The notes under the pieces were generated by a model, which saw nothing but the letters and a program-made list of their open reading frames with translations, did no database searches and had not been told where the DNA came from. Of a DNA stretch of 64,000 nucleotides, positions 8,057 through 18,060 are shown in pieces. This DNA is from Bin55 sp965205545 (lineage in GTDB: Bacteria > Pseudomonadota > Gammaproteobacteria > Pseudomonadales > Azotimanducaceae), in contig OZ242170.1 of the NCBI GenBank assembly GCA_965205545.1, positions 2,356,001 to 2,420,000 on the forward strand, in the 5' to 3' direction. The first letter of the stretch is position 1. Each line of letters begins with the position of its first letter. Both the position numbers and the translations under genes were made by a program.

Positions 8057-9349
8057 CTACGCGATTTGCGGCACGACGTAAGGGCCTTCGGGGATTACTG
8101 CTACATTGGTTGAATTCGCTCGACTCAACGCGAACTTGATGCCTTCGTCGAGGGATTCTGCCATGCGAACAGCGGTTAGTTCTCGATCCTCATCGGAAAG
8201 ACCATCGCTGACGAGACAAAACTCGAAATCTTCCTGTGCGTTAGCCTGCATTTGCGTCTCCCACTCGTCAATGTCGGCTTTCGACTTGTAAGAAATCCGC
8301 TTTAGAAAGGCTTTGGTTCCCTCATTGATCAGATCGCGCTGCGATTTACGGTATGCGTCCGAACCGAGTCCTTCCTTGCATTCGGCGGCAAGTACAAGGG
8401 TCCCGTTCTTTTCGAGAATGCTCAATGGGGTGACCATTCCCTTCACTGCTTGGTAGTAGGTCTGATCCAGCGGGTAGCCTGCAGCCGAAGTGACTATCGT
8501 TTCAAACTTGAAGGGCAGTTGGACCGTGCAGTAGCGAGCGGCGAAATCCATGGCCGCCTGGTGGCTCGACTCGATCTCTCCAAAATTTACGAAGGCAAGG
8601 TTGCGATCTTCGTCGATCACCGTGTTGACGGCATACACTCCAGATCCAGTATGAGCTCGAAGCATGTTCAAAATTTCCAACTGCTCTAGATGCAGTGGAT
8701 TTCCCTCGATGTTGCAGGCCGCGCAATTTGGATCGTCAAGGATTCCCGCGCTATGGAGTACACCAATAGTGTCAGCGTGGGCTATACCGGGAGCAACGAC
8801 CTTGCGCCCTCCGGAGTAGCCAGCCATAAAGTGCGGTTCCACTAGACCCGTGACTATTTTCAAATCCGCTTCTACGAATCGGCGATCCAGAAGCACGGGC
8901 GTTCCTCGGGTAGTGGTGCCCAAATTGATGTGGGCGTGATCGTCCTGCGCTATGTGATTGGCGATGGTGATTGTGTCTAGAACTCTCCTGTCGCCAATGA
9001 GCGCTTCTAGTTCTGCATCCTCGTTGGGTCTGTGGAGACCGGTTGCAACCAATATCAATATGTTTTGAGGTGGTATTTTTGCGTCTGTCAAGCACCTGAC
9101 GATGGGACCCAGCAAAATATCGTTGGGCACGGGGCGAGTTACGTCGCAAACTAGGATGCACGCAGTCGCGGCCGTTTGAGCTACTTCACTTAGAGGCTGT
9201 GACCCCTGCGCATTTGCCAATGCCGATCGAACAGCTTCGGATGGAATGCGCAGCACGGGCATTTCCGGCTTGCGAATGACTGTGACATCGCATTCGGGAG
9301 GGAATCGCACGGTAAGCGACGACCTGCCGTAGGGTAGCGAAATTTCCAT
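8057..9349 (-). CDS. LarA-like nickel-pincer racemase/epimerase (DUF2088)
   Basis: The 430-residue product matches the LarA lactate racemase family, whose enzymes use a nickel-pincer nucleotide to racemise 2-hydroxy acids. The residues equivalent to Lactiplantibacillus LarA His108, His174, Lys184 and His200 appear here as His106 (ATGLHRP), His173 (EPHFMAGY), Lys183 (GGRKVV) and His199 (VLHSAG), so cofactor attachment should be possible. The cofactor-synthesis genes larB, larC and larE are not in this window. LarA homologues act on several 2-hydroxy acids, so the substrate is open. The gene is convergent with the MNT gene, 25 bp apart. Confidence 0.85.
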   Translation of the reverse strand: MEISLPYGRSSLTVRFPPECDVTVIRKPEMPVLRIPSEAVRSALANAQGSQPLSEVAQTAATACILVCDVTRPVPNDILLGPIVRCLTDAKIPPQNILILVATGLHRPNEDAELEALIGDRRVLDTITIANHIAQDDHAHINLGTTTRGTPVLLDRRFVEADLKIVTGLVEPHFMAGYSGGRKVVAPGIAHADTIGVLHSAGILDDPNCAACNIEGNPLHLEQLEILNMLRAHTGSGVYAVNTVIDEDRNLAFVNFGEIESSHQAAMDFAARYCTVQLPFKFETIVTSAAGYPLDQTYYQAVKGMVTPLSILEKNGTLVLAAECKEGLGSDAYRKSQRDLINEGTKAFLKRISYKSKADIDEWETQMQANAQEDFEFCLVSDGLSDEDRELTAVRMAESLDEGIKFALSRANSTNVAVIPEGPYVVPQIA

Positions 9350-9696
9350 GTCAGATGTTGGTGCTAATCGGCAGATTGTTGCAATTGCCTGGCAGGTTAC
9401 ACAAGCGCACTTCTACTCCCACAATTTCCCGTGTTTTTGGTGCGTGTTTACCAATCATAGACTCAATGACTCTCTTTTTTTAACGACAATCGACAAGTTA
9501 GCTGGGTAAACAGCGATGATCTATGCCTTGGCACCGTCTGATTCAGCTCCTAAACCCAACCAAGGTAGCTGCGAGCTTTGGATCTCTTTCGTGGAAATCA
9601 CCTCGATTTAGAATCAGTTCAATTACATGGATACGCACCGTGCCAGTGTGTCCTCTCGTACCCCCCTATTACCAAATAGGCAAACCATTTGGCATC
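9350..9696. other. intergenic, no gene seen
   Basis: About 350 bp upstream of the racemase gene. It includes the racemase promoter region on the minus strand. I see no coding frame with family resemblance and no clear structured RNA. Confidence 0.4.
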
Positions 9697-9940
9697 ATGA
9701 AGAACCGACTATTGCTAGCGGTTATAGTTCACGGTTTCGTCACCACGCACCACAGTATTGCACAATTCCTTGATCGACCAAGCGCAGCGAATAAAGGACA
9801 ACTCAGGCAAACCAATCCTTGGTCTAGCGCAATCTGAAAGCGAGGCAGCTATAAGTCGGACAGGGGTAAAAGACACTCTCCTGGCTTCTTTCGGAGTCAG
9901 GTATCGTTTCGCTTTCCTCACTGCGGAACGCAAATATTGA
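9697..9940 (+). pseudogene. possible small exported protein, frameshifted
   Basis: An ATG at 9697 opens a signal-peptide-like sequence (MKNRLLLAVIVHGFVTTHHS) that runs into a stop at 9837. From about 9758 the next frame reads SLIDQAQRIKDNSGKPILG and continues to a stop at 9940 with a plausible protein composition. Joining the two frames would give a secreted protein of about 80 residues. No family was recognised; the joint is a guess. Confidence 0.25.
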
Positions 9941-9975
9941 GGAATTACGGCATCGGGTTGGAGGAGGCTGAATAG

Positions 9976-10290
9976 ATGAAAATGACATTGTTGCTGGCCG
10001 CGTTGGCGCTGGCTCTCGCGACTGGATGCTCGTCGCGCACCGAACACCTGGAAGAGAGGGTGGACAGACTCGAACAGCTAGAGCAAAGAGTCGCGGAACT
10101 CGAGCGCGAAAATGAAGCGCTCATGGAAAAGGTTGACGAGAAGTTAGCTTTGATCGACGAGGACGTCCGCTTGACCTACTCGTATCTTGAGCGAATCGAG
10201 AAAGTGCTTGAGGACGTGCTGAAGCTATCCGGAGATCACTACGAGCTGATGGAGAAACTGCACGAACGCATCAAGGACTTGGAGGATTAA
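9976..10290 (+). CDS. small coiled-coil lipoprotein
   Basis: The 104-residue product starts with a lipoprotein signal peptide ending in the lipobox LATGC (cleavage before Cys16), so it should be lipidated and anchored in the inner or outer membrane. After the lipobox it is almost entirely heptad-patterned, with many E, L and R residues (LEERVDRLEQLEQRVAEL), and should form a long coiled coil like a small Lpp-like protein. There is a good Shine-Dalgarno (GGAGGAGG) ahead of the ATG. The stop codon overlaps a downstream ATG (TAATG). Confidence 0.75.
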   Translation: MKMTLLLAALALALATGCSSRTEHLEERVDRLEQLEQRVAELERENEALMEKVDEKLALIDEDVRLTYSYLERIEKVLEDVLKLSGDHYELMEKLHERIKDLED

Positions 10291-10522
10291 TGGCCAACTT
10301 CATGGCAATTAAGAAGCATTGGTTGCAACCAAGATTGATCCCGCCTTTGGACTCGAGCTAGCTCAGGAAAGGCCTGCGCTTCTAATTGCCCACATAGGAG
10401 CAGAGCATGAAAAAACCCGGGAAGCGGCAATAGCCTTTCTCACAACATTAAGCGAACAGGACTTTGGAAACGATGTCGATGCTTGGTCGACTTGGATCAA
10501 TCAAGTAGGTCTTGATCAATAG
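10290..10522 (+). pseudogene. short HEAT-like fragment, probably frameshifted
   Basis: An ATG overlapping the lipoprotein stop begins MANFMAIKKHWLQ but reaches a stop at 10361. In another frame, readable from a TTG at 10319, the sequence continues to 10522 with LIAHIGAEHEKTREAAIAFL and QDFGNDVDAWSTWI. That ending resembles the last repeat of HEAT-repeat proteins, which often read FGxDxxAWxxW. I take it as a decayed or frameshifted small gene coupled to the lipoprotein gene; it could be real from the TTG. Confidence 0.35.
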
Positions 10523-10638
10523 CTCAGCTACATAACGTTTCTAAACGTACTCCCATTTGTTGCTGCAGCACCTGAATTAGGTGTCTGAATTCACACTTCT
10601 ACTCGATACCGTTCCATGCGAATAGATGTCGGCCGAAT

Positions 10639-12297
10639 TCAGTTTGCGGGATTCCTAAGAACCTCCCCAGCGCTTTCGCCTGTGTGTTCGTCATCGCGCA
10701 GTATCACCGTTCCATTGCAGATCGTTGCTGAATATCCGGCCGCACGCTGGATGAATCTCGGTGCGCCACCTGGGAAATCATTGACGATTTCAGGCTGGCG
10801 CTCCTCGAGACGCTCTAGGTCGATCACATTGACATCGGCTTTTTTGCCGACTTGCAACGAACCCCGATCATGGAATCCCAATACGCGAGCTGGTTCGGAA
10901 CTGATGCGGCGTACAGCCTCCTGCAGCGAGTAGAGTTCGGCATCCCGGTGCCAGTGCGACAACACAAAGGTCGACCAGCCTGAATCGATCATCTGACTGA
11001 CGTGTGCGCCTGCATCGCCGAGTCCAGGCATAGCCCATTCGGTCGAGATCATTCGCTGCAGGTGCTCGAGATTCACGTTGAACCCTCGTGCATGGAATAG
11101 CGCTTTGCCATTGGTTTCCAGTGAGATTCGCAACCATGACTCGACAGGGTGCTCGCCGTTCTGTTCGGCAATGTCGTACAAGCTCTCATATCGCGTGTGC
11201 GTGTAGTTTGGTCTTGCTTTGTCTCCCATGTAGTACTGGCGTTTCATGGCTTTGAGCAAGTTCTCGTATTGAGGATGATCCTTGACTTCTTGTACGAGCT
11301 TCGAACGAAACTCGGCATTGCGGATGGCATCTAGCCGTTGCTCTAGGTTCATCTCTCGTAGTTCGTTCCACGACTTGGTGCGCCAGAAGTTGTTTGTCGA
11401 CAAGCCAGTGACACCGCCGCCGCTACGCGGAACGGTGACGGCGGTTACGTCGAGACCATCGTCTCGCATCTTGCCGACGCGTTCATCCAGCAAAGCCGCG
11501 TGTTCGGAGATGGCACTGAACAACACCCGACCGTTCTGGGCTTCTTCCGCTAGCAGATCCATTTCGTTTTCCAGGTCGCCGAAGTGCGGAACCGTCTGCA
11601 TCAATCCGCCGTTGGACGCAACAGCTTTAGAAATTGCTAGCAGCTCCTCTCGTGTTGCGAACGTGCCTGGAATCGGCCTTCTGTCGGGCAGAACATGACC
11701 TGGATGGCGATTGACCGAGAATCCGATTGCTCCTTCCTTTACGGATCGACCTGCGAGTTCGGCGATTTGCTGAATCTCTTCCTCGGTGGGTTGTTCGTCG
11801 ATGGCTCTCTCACCCATCACAAAGAAGCGTGTGGCGCTGTGCCCCACGAGTCCGGTTACATTGATCATTGGGTTCAGGCGTTCGATCGAGTCCAGGTACT
11901 CCCCATAGGTTTCCCAGTCCCATGGCAATCCCGTCAGGATCGCGAACTTTGGAATGTCCTCGACCGTCTCCATCATGCCGGCAAGAAACTCTCGATCTCC
12001 TTTCCTGCAGGGAGCAAAGGTAACGCCACAATTCCCAAGCAATGCCGTTGTGACTCCATGCCAGGTGATTGAGGTCAGCTTGGTGTCCCAACCGATTTGG
12101 GCATCAAGATGGGTGTGCAGATCGACAAATCCCGGAGTGACCGTTTTGCCTTCCGCGTCAATCTCTTGTCTTCCCTTGGAGCAGTCCGTTCCGACGTGTG
12201 TAATCGTATTTCCGTCGATTCCTACATCCCCGACAAAGGGTTCAGTGCCTGTGCCGTCTACGACGAGGCCGTTTCGTACAACAAGATCGTGTGCCAT
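10639..12297 (-). CDS. amidohydrolase, D-aminoacylase (N-acyl-D-amino-acid deacylase) family
   Basis: The product (552 residues from the chosen ATG) belongs to the metal-dependent amidohydrolase superfamily and most resembles N-acyl-D-amino-acid deacylases. The metal motif is HTHLDAQIGWD near residue 65, followed by GNCGVTFAP, a middle segment with SVNRHPGHVLP, and the late motif GDAGAHVSQM carrying a catalytic aspartate. Such enzymes are cytoplasmic and remove acyl groups from N-acyl-D-amino acids or related amides. The start at 12297 is preferred over an in-frame TTG at 12315 because GAGGGAG lies just upstream of the ATG. No transporter gene is adjacent, so the substrate cannot be refined. 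Confidence 0.83.
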   Translation of the reverse strand: MAHDLVVRNGLVVDGTGTEPFVGDVGIDGNTITHVGTDCSKGRQEIDAEGKTVTPGFVDLHTHLDAQIGWDTKLTSITWHGVTTALLGNCGVTFAPCRKGDREFLAGMMETVEDIPKFAILTGLPWDWETYGEYLDSIERLNPMINVTGLVGHSATRFFVMGERAIDEQPTEEEIQQIAELAGRSVKEGAIGFSVNRHPGHVLPDRRPIPGTFATREELLAISKAVASNGGLMQTVPHFGDLENEMDLLAEEAQNGRVLFSAISEHAALLDERVGKMRDDGLDVTAVTVPRSGGGVTGLSTNNFWRTKSWNELREMNLEQRLDAIRNAEFRSKLVQEVKDHPQYENLLKAMKRQYYMGDKARPNYTHTRYESLYDIAEQNGEHPVESWLRISLETNGKALFHARGFNVNLEHLQRMISTEWAMPGLGDAGAHVSQMIDSGWSTFVLSHWHRDAELYSLQEAVRRISSEPARVLGFHDRGSLQVGKKADVNVIDLERLEERQPEIVNDFPGGAPRFIQRAAGYSATICNGTVILRDDEHTGESAGEVLRNPAN

Positions 12298-12399
12298 TTC
12301 GTGGAACTCCCTCAAGAAGATCAGTTGTTAATGATGCCAAAAATGTCCATTCATTCGTTGCCGCCGAATGCGTGAGAAGCGGCAAACGCCCGACGGGGT

Positions 12400-13112
12400 C
12401 TAGGTGTCAGTCGGTTCAGCAGTGAAGATTTCGCGAGCCGTCGTGAGTTGGGACGCGAAGAATTCGGCGTATTCGTGGTCTGCTGAATTGAGCATGTTGA
12501 ACGCGGACTCAAACTCCTTTTCAGTCTGATCGGTAGGATCTTCTAGCAAATGAGTCAGTGCGATCCAGCCACCCTGCATGAGCTTGTCAATCTCAGTTTC
12601 GGACATTTCGTGTGCTCCCTCGAAATGTTCAATCGCAAGCTTGTAATTCTTGGCAGACAGCGCGTGGGCGCCGTTTATCCACAGTATGTTCGATGTGATG
12701 TCGTCTGCCGCCTTCGAGTACTCCAATCCGACTCGTGCGGCGGAGAAACCAAGTTCCTGAGCTTCGGGCGAGATTGGCCCGGTGTCTCCCCATCCGGGCC
12801 AAGTGAACGCGGCGATGTTGTAAGCCACGCCACGCGCGAATTTCCGAGTCTTGTTTGCTGTTTCGGATCGCTGTCCTTCATTTGCTCAATCTGGTTGTCG
12901 AGGTAGAGAAGTTGCAGCCGCGCCACGGGTACGAACAAAGCGTCTTTCTTGATGTTGCGGAGCTCCCGCATCAATTCGCCAATCTGGCGAAATTCTTCGT
13001 CGGAAATGTTGGATAGGGCTAGTTCTTCAGATTTCACAGCGGTTGCTCCTAGGCAGGTCAGCAGGCAAATGAGAGCAATTTGTATAGGTCGTCGATTCAC
13101 AGTGTTGCTCAT
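12400..13112 (-). pseudogene. exported protein of unknown family, frameshifted
   Basis: An ATG at 13112 starts a signal peptide (RRPIQIALICLLTCLGATAV) followed by an alpha-helical region ending DNQIEQMKDSDPKQQ. The natural continuation, KTRKFARGVAYNIAAFTWPG onward, lies in a different frame and runs to 12400. One missing base somewhere around 12842-12870 explains the switch. The joined protein would be about 238 residues, periplasmic, helical and possibly TPR-like (NYKLAIEHFEGAHEMSETEI). No family was recognised. The break is either real inactivation or a sequencing error. Confidence 0.55.
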
Positions 13113-13508
13113 GCTTTCAGTAGAGAAACGAAATGAACCGCATGGTAGCGGATGGAAACAAAGAGGAGAAAGTCTTGGTGCTTTCTCAGAGTTTCGAGCC
13201 AGCGACAAATTCAAAGGCGTTTTGCAAGAACTGAATCTATGCGACTGAGCCTGCGCACTTGCAGTCAATACTTCTTGTCGGGCTCTTTAGTGCATACGGG
13301 TTAGCTCCTTTGTCTTTGAGGCAAAAGACAGTGTCTGGCTCATAGCGCTAAACACTACTTGCAAGGCTCCCATATTCCTCTAAATCACTAGAGCATTCGG
13401 TCAAAGTGCGTGTGGTGCACCAGTCCAAATCACAGGTGGCGGATTACCCGCGAGCAGCGGAGTAGGCGCAAGAAACGCCATCAGGGATTTGCCGCTTCCT
13501 GTTAAAAC

Positions 13509-14027
13509 TTAGCGTGCTGAAGTGGATGAGGTCTCTAGTTGGCTGGCGCGCCGGTTGTATACCTTTTTGCCCCACACTACCCAGCCAAGATAGTTTGCTA
13601 GACCGAATAAGATTAGGACAGTGGCAACTCTGCCGAGGAAGTTCACTTCATCGATCCTATCCCACACGCCAATCAGCTTGGCAGAAAACTCAATAGCGAA
13701 GAAAACTGCCAGCATTATTGGGATGGCAACTATCAGTGTAACGGCAAATGCTCGTCCCATTACTTTTGAAATTGCATCTAGTTGGCTCTTCTTTGCTCCC
13801 CTCAATACCAGATGCTTTCGGACGATGCGAGAAAACAGAGAAATCTTGATGAGACCTATGACCGCTACACCGACTACAACAATCAATGCTATGCCATCAA
13901 GGAGCGCCACAAGCACGACACAAGGCAAGACCCACAGCATGAATAACCAGCACCCGAAGAACCTCCAGATTTCATCGACTGAATTAAGGTTCAGCCTTCG
14001 GGCAAGGGTTTCCACCATCTTGTCCAT
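13509..14027 (-). CDS. four-helix membrane protein of unknown function
   Basis: The product (about 172 residues) has two adjacent membrane helices near the N-terminus (the region running from FFGCWLFMLWVLPCVVLVAL to GIALIVVVGVAVIGLI), a basic loop with RIVRKHLVLRGAKKSQ, and two more helices (FAVTLIVAIPIMLAVFFAI and VATVLILFGLANYLGWVVW). The ATG at 14027 is chosen over a TTG at 14045. Its C-terminus is short and cytoplasmic. I do not recognise a family. It is monocistronic and divergent from pnuC. Confidence 0.6.
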   Translation of the reverse strand: MDKMVETLARRLNLNSVDEIWRFFGCWLFMLWVLPCVVLVALLDGIALIVVVGVAVIGLIKISLFSRIVRKHLVLRGAKKSQLDAISKVMGRAFAVTLIVAIPIMLAVFFAIEFSAKLIGVWDRIDEVNFLGRVATVLILFGLANYLGWVVWGKKVYNRRASQLETSSTSAR

Positions 14028-14356
14028 TCTTGATTGCCGCTTCAATTCGCAAATACCATTACGGAAATCCTACTAAAGACTTACAAGTGTGTCCATTGAT
14101 CATCTGGACGGCTTTGCCTGTAACGACTCGAAGGCCTATTTTCGAGAATCTGAAAACCGACATCGGCCAAGACAAGCTTGGAGCGATCTGTTGCTGTAGG
14201 TTGCCAACAGGCAATTCTGGAATGTTTCTGCTGGTTCAAGTCTGGTTTTGACTAGGTTAGGTTGCTAGCTATTTTTGCTGGGTTTGATTCAACAGACCGA
14301 GTATTAACGCAATCAATTCGGTTAAATGGTAGCCTTGAGAGGAGTGGACTTAGAGG
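14028..14356. other. intergenic upstream of pnuC
   Basis: About 330 bp between divergent genes. I looked for a thiamine riboswitch, which sometimes precedes PnuC-like transporters, and did not find the conserved TPP core. No other structured element was recognised. Confidence 0.4.
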
Positions 14357-14977
14357 GTGGAGGTAGCTGTGAACTGGAGTGCCGTGTGGGAATTTTGGCT
14401 TTTTGTCGACGAACCGATTGGACTCATCCTTGGAGTATTGATTGTCCTGTGTTTGATTCGTCAGAACCTCTGGGCTTGGCCTTTGGGGGTCTTCTACGTT
14501 TTCGTTTCGATCACAGTGCTTCTCGAGGCCAAGCTCTACGCCAATCTAGCCCTTCACGTGTTGGGCTTCTTGCCGCTAAATCTCTATGGCTGGTATGTCT
14601 GGTTGTTTGGGGGAGAGCAGCGGGATGATCTGCCAGTCACTCGGAGCAAATGGACACTACTGGCTGTTCTTGCGGCCATATGCGTAGTCGGAGGACTTGC
14701 CTTCGGATTTCTGTTCAATACCTATACCGACGCCGCGTTGCCCTATCTGGACAACGGGATATTCATGATGAGTTTCGGTGCAATGTATCTGACTGCCCAC
14801 AAGAAAATAGAGAACTGGGCCATTTGGTTCCTAGTCAACGTGATATCTGTAGCTGTCTACGTGAGTCAGGGACTCTGGTTCTACGGGGTGCTGTATTTCG
14901 CCTACATTTTCATGGCGATCTGGGGATTCCTCGAGTGGAGGAAATCGATGACTACTCGAGAATCACCTAATAAATAG
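14357..14977 (+). CDS. pnuC: PnuC-type nicotinamide riboside/vitamin transporter
   Basis: The 206-residue product has about seven membrane helices and the PnuC-family landmarks: an early segment starting NLWAWPLGVFYVFVSI, then NLALHVLGFLPLNLYGWYVW, and later a DNGIFMMSFGAMYLTAHKK loop and WAIWFLVNVISVAVYVSQG. PnuC proteins move nicotinamide riboside across the inner membrane, where NadR-like kinases trap it for NAD synthesis; some relatives carry thiamine or riboflavin instead. No nadR or thiamine gene is adjacent, so the substrate is not settled. The start is a GTG at 14357. Confidence 0.85.
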   Translation: MEVAVNWSAVWEFWLFVDEPIGLILGVLIVLCLIRQNLWAWPLGVFYVFVSITVLLEAKLYANLALHVLGFLPLNLYGWYVWLFGGEQRDDLPVTRSKWTLLAVLAAICVVGGLAFGFLFNTYTDAALPYLDNGIFMMSFGAMYLTAHKKIENWAIWFLVNVISVAVYVSQGLWFYGVLYFAYIFMAIWGFLEWRKSMTTRESPNK

Positions 14978-15079
14978 TGGGGTCGTTGCGTATCGGCTAG
15001 AGGATTCGCACCTTTGTCGCGTGTGCAATCAGAGTTGAGTACACGTTTCGAAATGCGAACATCGACGCATCTTTCCTAT

Positions 15080-15991
15080 TCAAACTGGATCGATTTTCGC
15101 TCTCAACTTTCGCTGTTGACGCTGGTAGTCGTATAGGCGCCGAGTGGGCGCAATCAGGTAGTCGATTGGCTCGTCAGTGTAGTCGGCGTTGGGATTGACG
15201 GCGCCTCCCTCAAGTTCGGACTCGCATCCCCTCTCGAATCGTAGTCGACCTCGAACCTCTGAACTTTCGTCCACATAGACCAACGCAATCATGTGTCGTG
15301 GTCGTTTGGAACGATTGGGAACACCTCTATGCCAAAGGCGGATGTCACGAATCAACACATCTCCAATCTCCGTGGATGGCTGGATTGGGGGATGATTTTC
15401 CATGCGCTCCGCCATCTGGTCGGAATTGACGGCTCGCTTCCCGTCGGTGGTCCTGACAAGATGAGTGCCAGGCCAAAGCTCGATGGCTCCGTTCGCTGAA
15501 TTCATGGGTCCAGGAGGAATATTCACTACTACGGAGAATGTTGGTTCGACGGGGCTAGGAGGGGAGGTCCGATGACCACTATCCATATGTAGGTGTTGAG
15601 TCCCACTTCGGGGACAGTTGGTGTTGCCGTTGTAGAACGTTAGCGTTGGACTCGGACCAAGCAACTGTATGCAGACATCCATTACGAAGTAATTCATCAC
15701 CACGTCTCGGAACACGAATTCGCGCGAGGGAGGAGGTCCCTGTTGCAGATGGCCTCTCTCGCGAGGGTTTCCGCCAATGGATGTGCAATATTCTTGCAAT
15801 TCCTTTGTGTCCTGATCCATTCGGCGGCGTAACAGCGCCAAGGGCTGCTTGGGAATGGCATCCCTAAGAACGACGAATCCGTGACTTCGAATCAAGTCAA
15901 CGGCTTCGTCTACTGAGTCTTTAGGTACAGAGAAGGGCTGTTCTTCTGTCCGAGTGGGACAACTTTCGGTGCGATTTGATTGAGAATTCAC
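15080..15991 (-). CDS. phytanoyl-CoA dioxygenase (PhyH) family protein
   Basis: The 303-residue product is an Fe(II)/2-oxoglutarate-dependent dioxygenase of the PhyH family. The iron-binding facial triad is visible as HMD within QHLHMDSGH and a distal His in LWHRGVPN; an Arg expected to bind 2-oxoglutarate lies shortly after, in RSKRPRH. The N-terminal helical segment (SVDEAVDLIRSHGFVVLRDA) is standard for the family. These enzymes hydroxylate diverse small molecules, so the substrate cannot be predicted. The start is GTG at 15991. A second, distantly related PhyH gene lies at 45509-46450. Confidence 0.83.
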   Translation of the reverse strand: MNSQSNRTESCPTRTEEQPFSVPKDSVDEAVDLIRSHGFVVLRDAIPKQPLALLRRRMDQDTKELQEYCTSIGGNPRERGHLQQGPPPSREFVFRDVVMNYFVMDVCIQLLGPSPTLTFYNGNTNCPRSGTQHLHMDSGHRTSPPSPVEPTFSVVVNIPPGPMNSANGAIELWPGTHLVRTTDGKRAVNSDQMAERMENHPPIQPSTEIGDVLIRDIRLWHRGVPNRSKRPRHMIALVYVDESSEVRGRLRFERGCESELEGGAVNPNADYTDEPIDYLIAPTRRLYDYQRQQRKLRAKIDPV

Positions 15992-16264
15992 TTTGTAGTC
16001 AGCTTGGCAACGACGCTTACAACCACTGCCTCATTGGCGTAGTGTAGCGGTTGAGTACGGCCCTAGACGAGCACAAACGATGGATAACGAACCCCCTTTG
16101 ACCAACTTGGATTGCGGTTTGTTCATCGATTCATCGAGGTTTTCTTGAACGCGTACATAAGGGAACGTGCACGTTGTGTTGGTTTGTGATTTTGCGCCTC
16201 GCTCTTGGTTCGAACTCGCTATTTTGTGTGCTATCTTGATTGTGTCAGGGGAATTATCACAGTC

Positions 16265-18060
16265 ATGATTCCACTTCGTCAGTTTCTTTGTCTGATCCTC
16301 ATTCTCGTTGGATCCCAGGTTCAAGGCGAGAATGCTGTCACACTGAATGGGCGCATAGACACCAACGCGAACCAATCCCCTCACGTGTGGATTGGAGTGT
16401 TCGAGATGCCACTGCGTCCAGATGGGGATGCTGTGAGCTGGACTAGAGTTGAATCCTCAAAATTCACTCTTAATATTCCGAGCGCTGAAAAAGTCCAATT
16501 GGTGGCTTTGCGGAAAGACTCTCTGCCTATTGTGCGCAGCATTCGACCAGCGTCGATAGATAGGCAAATCGATCTCAAGTTTCAAGACGGGAACTCGGTG
16601 GAAGGAGTCGTTCTTTCGACGGACGGTTTTCCTGTCTCAATGGCTATCTTACGGTTGGATCGAGCGGATTTGCCAAACATGCCTATTCCAAAACATGTCC
16701 AGACGGTGTGGAATAGCGATGCAGAAGGCCGATTCAAGATCGGCGGTCTAGCTCCAAGAACCGAACATGCTATTGAGGTGGAGCTGTCATATGTGCCGAA
16801 CGAGACATTCGCCGCCAAGATTTCGAATAGAAAACTCCGACGCCTGGAGCTGCGTCTCTCTGATGCGCATTTCGTTCAAGGACATGTTGAAGACTTTGAA
16901 CAAGCTCGTGTTAGTGATGCAACTGTCGCTTTTAGACTTCTGAGGGAGCGACGAAGCACACTCAATACCGCCACCGATGCCAATGGCGAGTTTCAAGTTG
17001 GACCTTTCGTTCGAAGTGAAAAGGTGTGGCTGAGGGCACGACACGATGAACGGGGCACTTCGGAGAGGCTTCTCGCAACGTCAGGTGAGCGTGGTGTGGT
17101 GTTGGTGATCACACCCTTGGTACAGGTCGTTGGACGGTGGTCGATGCGTCTTCTGGCAAACCTATAGACGATTTCATAGTAAATCGGAACTGATGGAAAT
17201 CGCGACTACCCCCACGTAGGGGCGGAGGGAGAAATCTCTTGCCAAGTCGATGGCGACGAGTTGTGAGCTCGAAGGAACACGTCGCGCAATTCAGAATGGA
17301 TGAGTCATTGGATTCCGCCAAAGTCTACGACCTAGGAGTGGTTGCATTGGAGATCGGTAGCAATTGACGGGGCAAGTCTTCGACGCGAAAATGGCCCATA
17401 CAGGCGCAACTGTTTCAATCTATGAGTATGACTGAATATGAGGATGATGATGAGAATGAAGGTAGTTTGAATTCAGACTGCAATGCGACCCGAAGCGGAA
17501 GCCTGGAGTTGGACTAGCAGTCTTGATGATCCACAGAATTCACCTTGAACGTTCCCGACGCCAAAGTAAATCCACGGTTGATTATGCAACTGGCGCATGC
17601 GGAAAGACCTTGATGAGGATGAGTTTCCTTAGCCCGACTCATAAGAGTTGCAGGGACGGATTCGAGAAATCCAGGCTCTGTCCGACGGGGACATTGGAAA
17701 TGGTGAACATGTCCTCGAAAGTGGGGCTTGGGAAGTTGAAGCTTTGGGCGTCTGACTAGTTTCAGACAGAGTCGCTGGAATTGAGCACTCCAGAAGCGAC
17801 TATTGAATTGAACTTCAGTGATCTCAAAGTTTTACAATTTCCGACAAATGGCGAGATAAGGGCAATTGCGAAGGAAAGAGGCAAGTTGTTCGGGCTACAT
17901 CAATCCTGACGGCACCTACGATCAAGGGTTTAGATGATGGCGAGTACACACTGATGTCATGAAGTCCAAGACGCTTAGCTTTGGTGAGCAGGGAAATTCC
18001 CTCCAGTAGTCGAGGAACCGGTGAATGGAGGTCTTCCGACTACAGTTTCCGTCTGAAGAT
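16265..18060 (+). pseudogene. family B exported beta-module protein, decayed copy
   Basis: An intact N-terminal part from ATG 16265 encodes a signal peptide (MIPLRQFLCLILILVGSQVQ) and about three beta modules. One missing base near 17130 shifts the frame and it stops at 17167; in the paralogues this point continues as VIGSVLDAATGEP. Family B homology carries on in changing frames to about 17440. A second fragment resembling the N-terminal region of the next copy appears at 17481-17560, and C-terminal pieces follow to about 18060 (for example IELNFSDLK). The region is thus a mosaic of at least two broken copies. Confidence 0.8.

Noticed and set aside
14028..14356. Possible thiamine or NAD riboswitch upstream of pnuC
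   Set aside because: The conserved core sequences of these riboswitches were not found.
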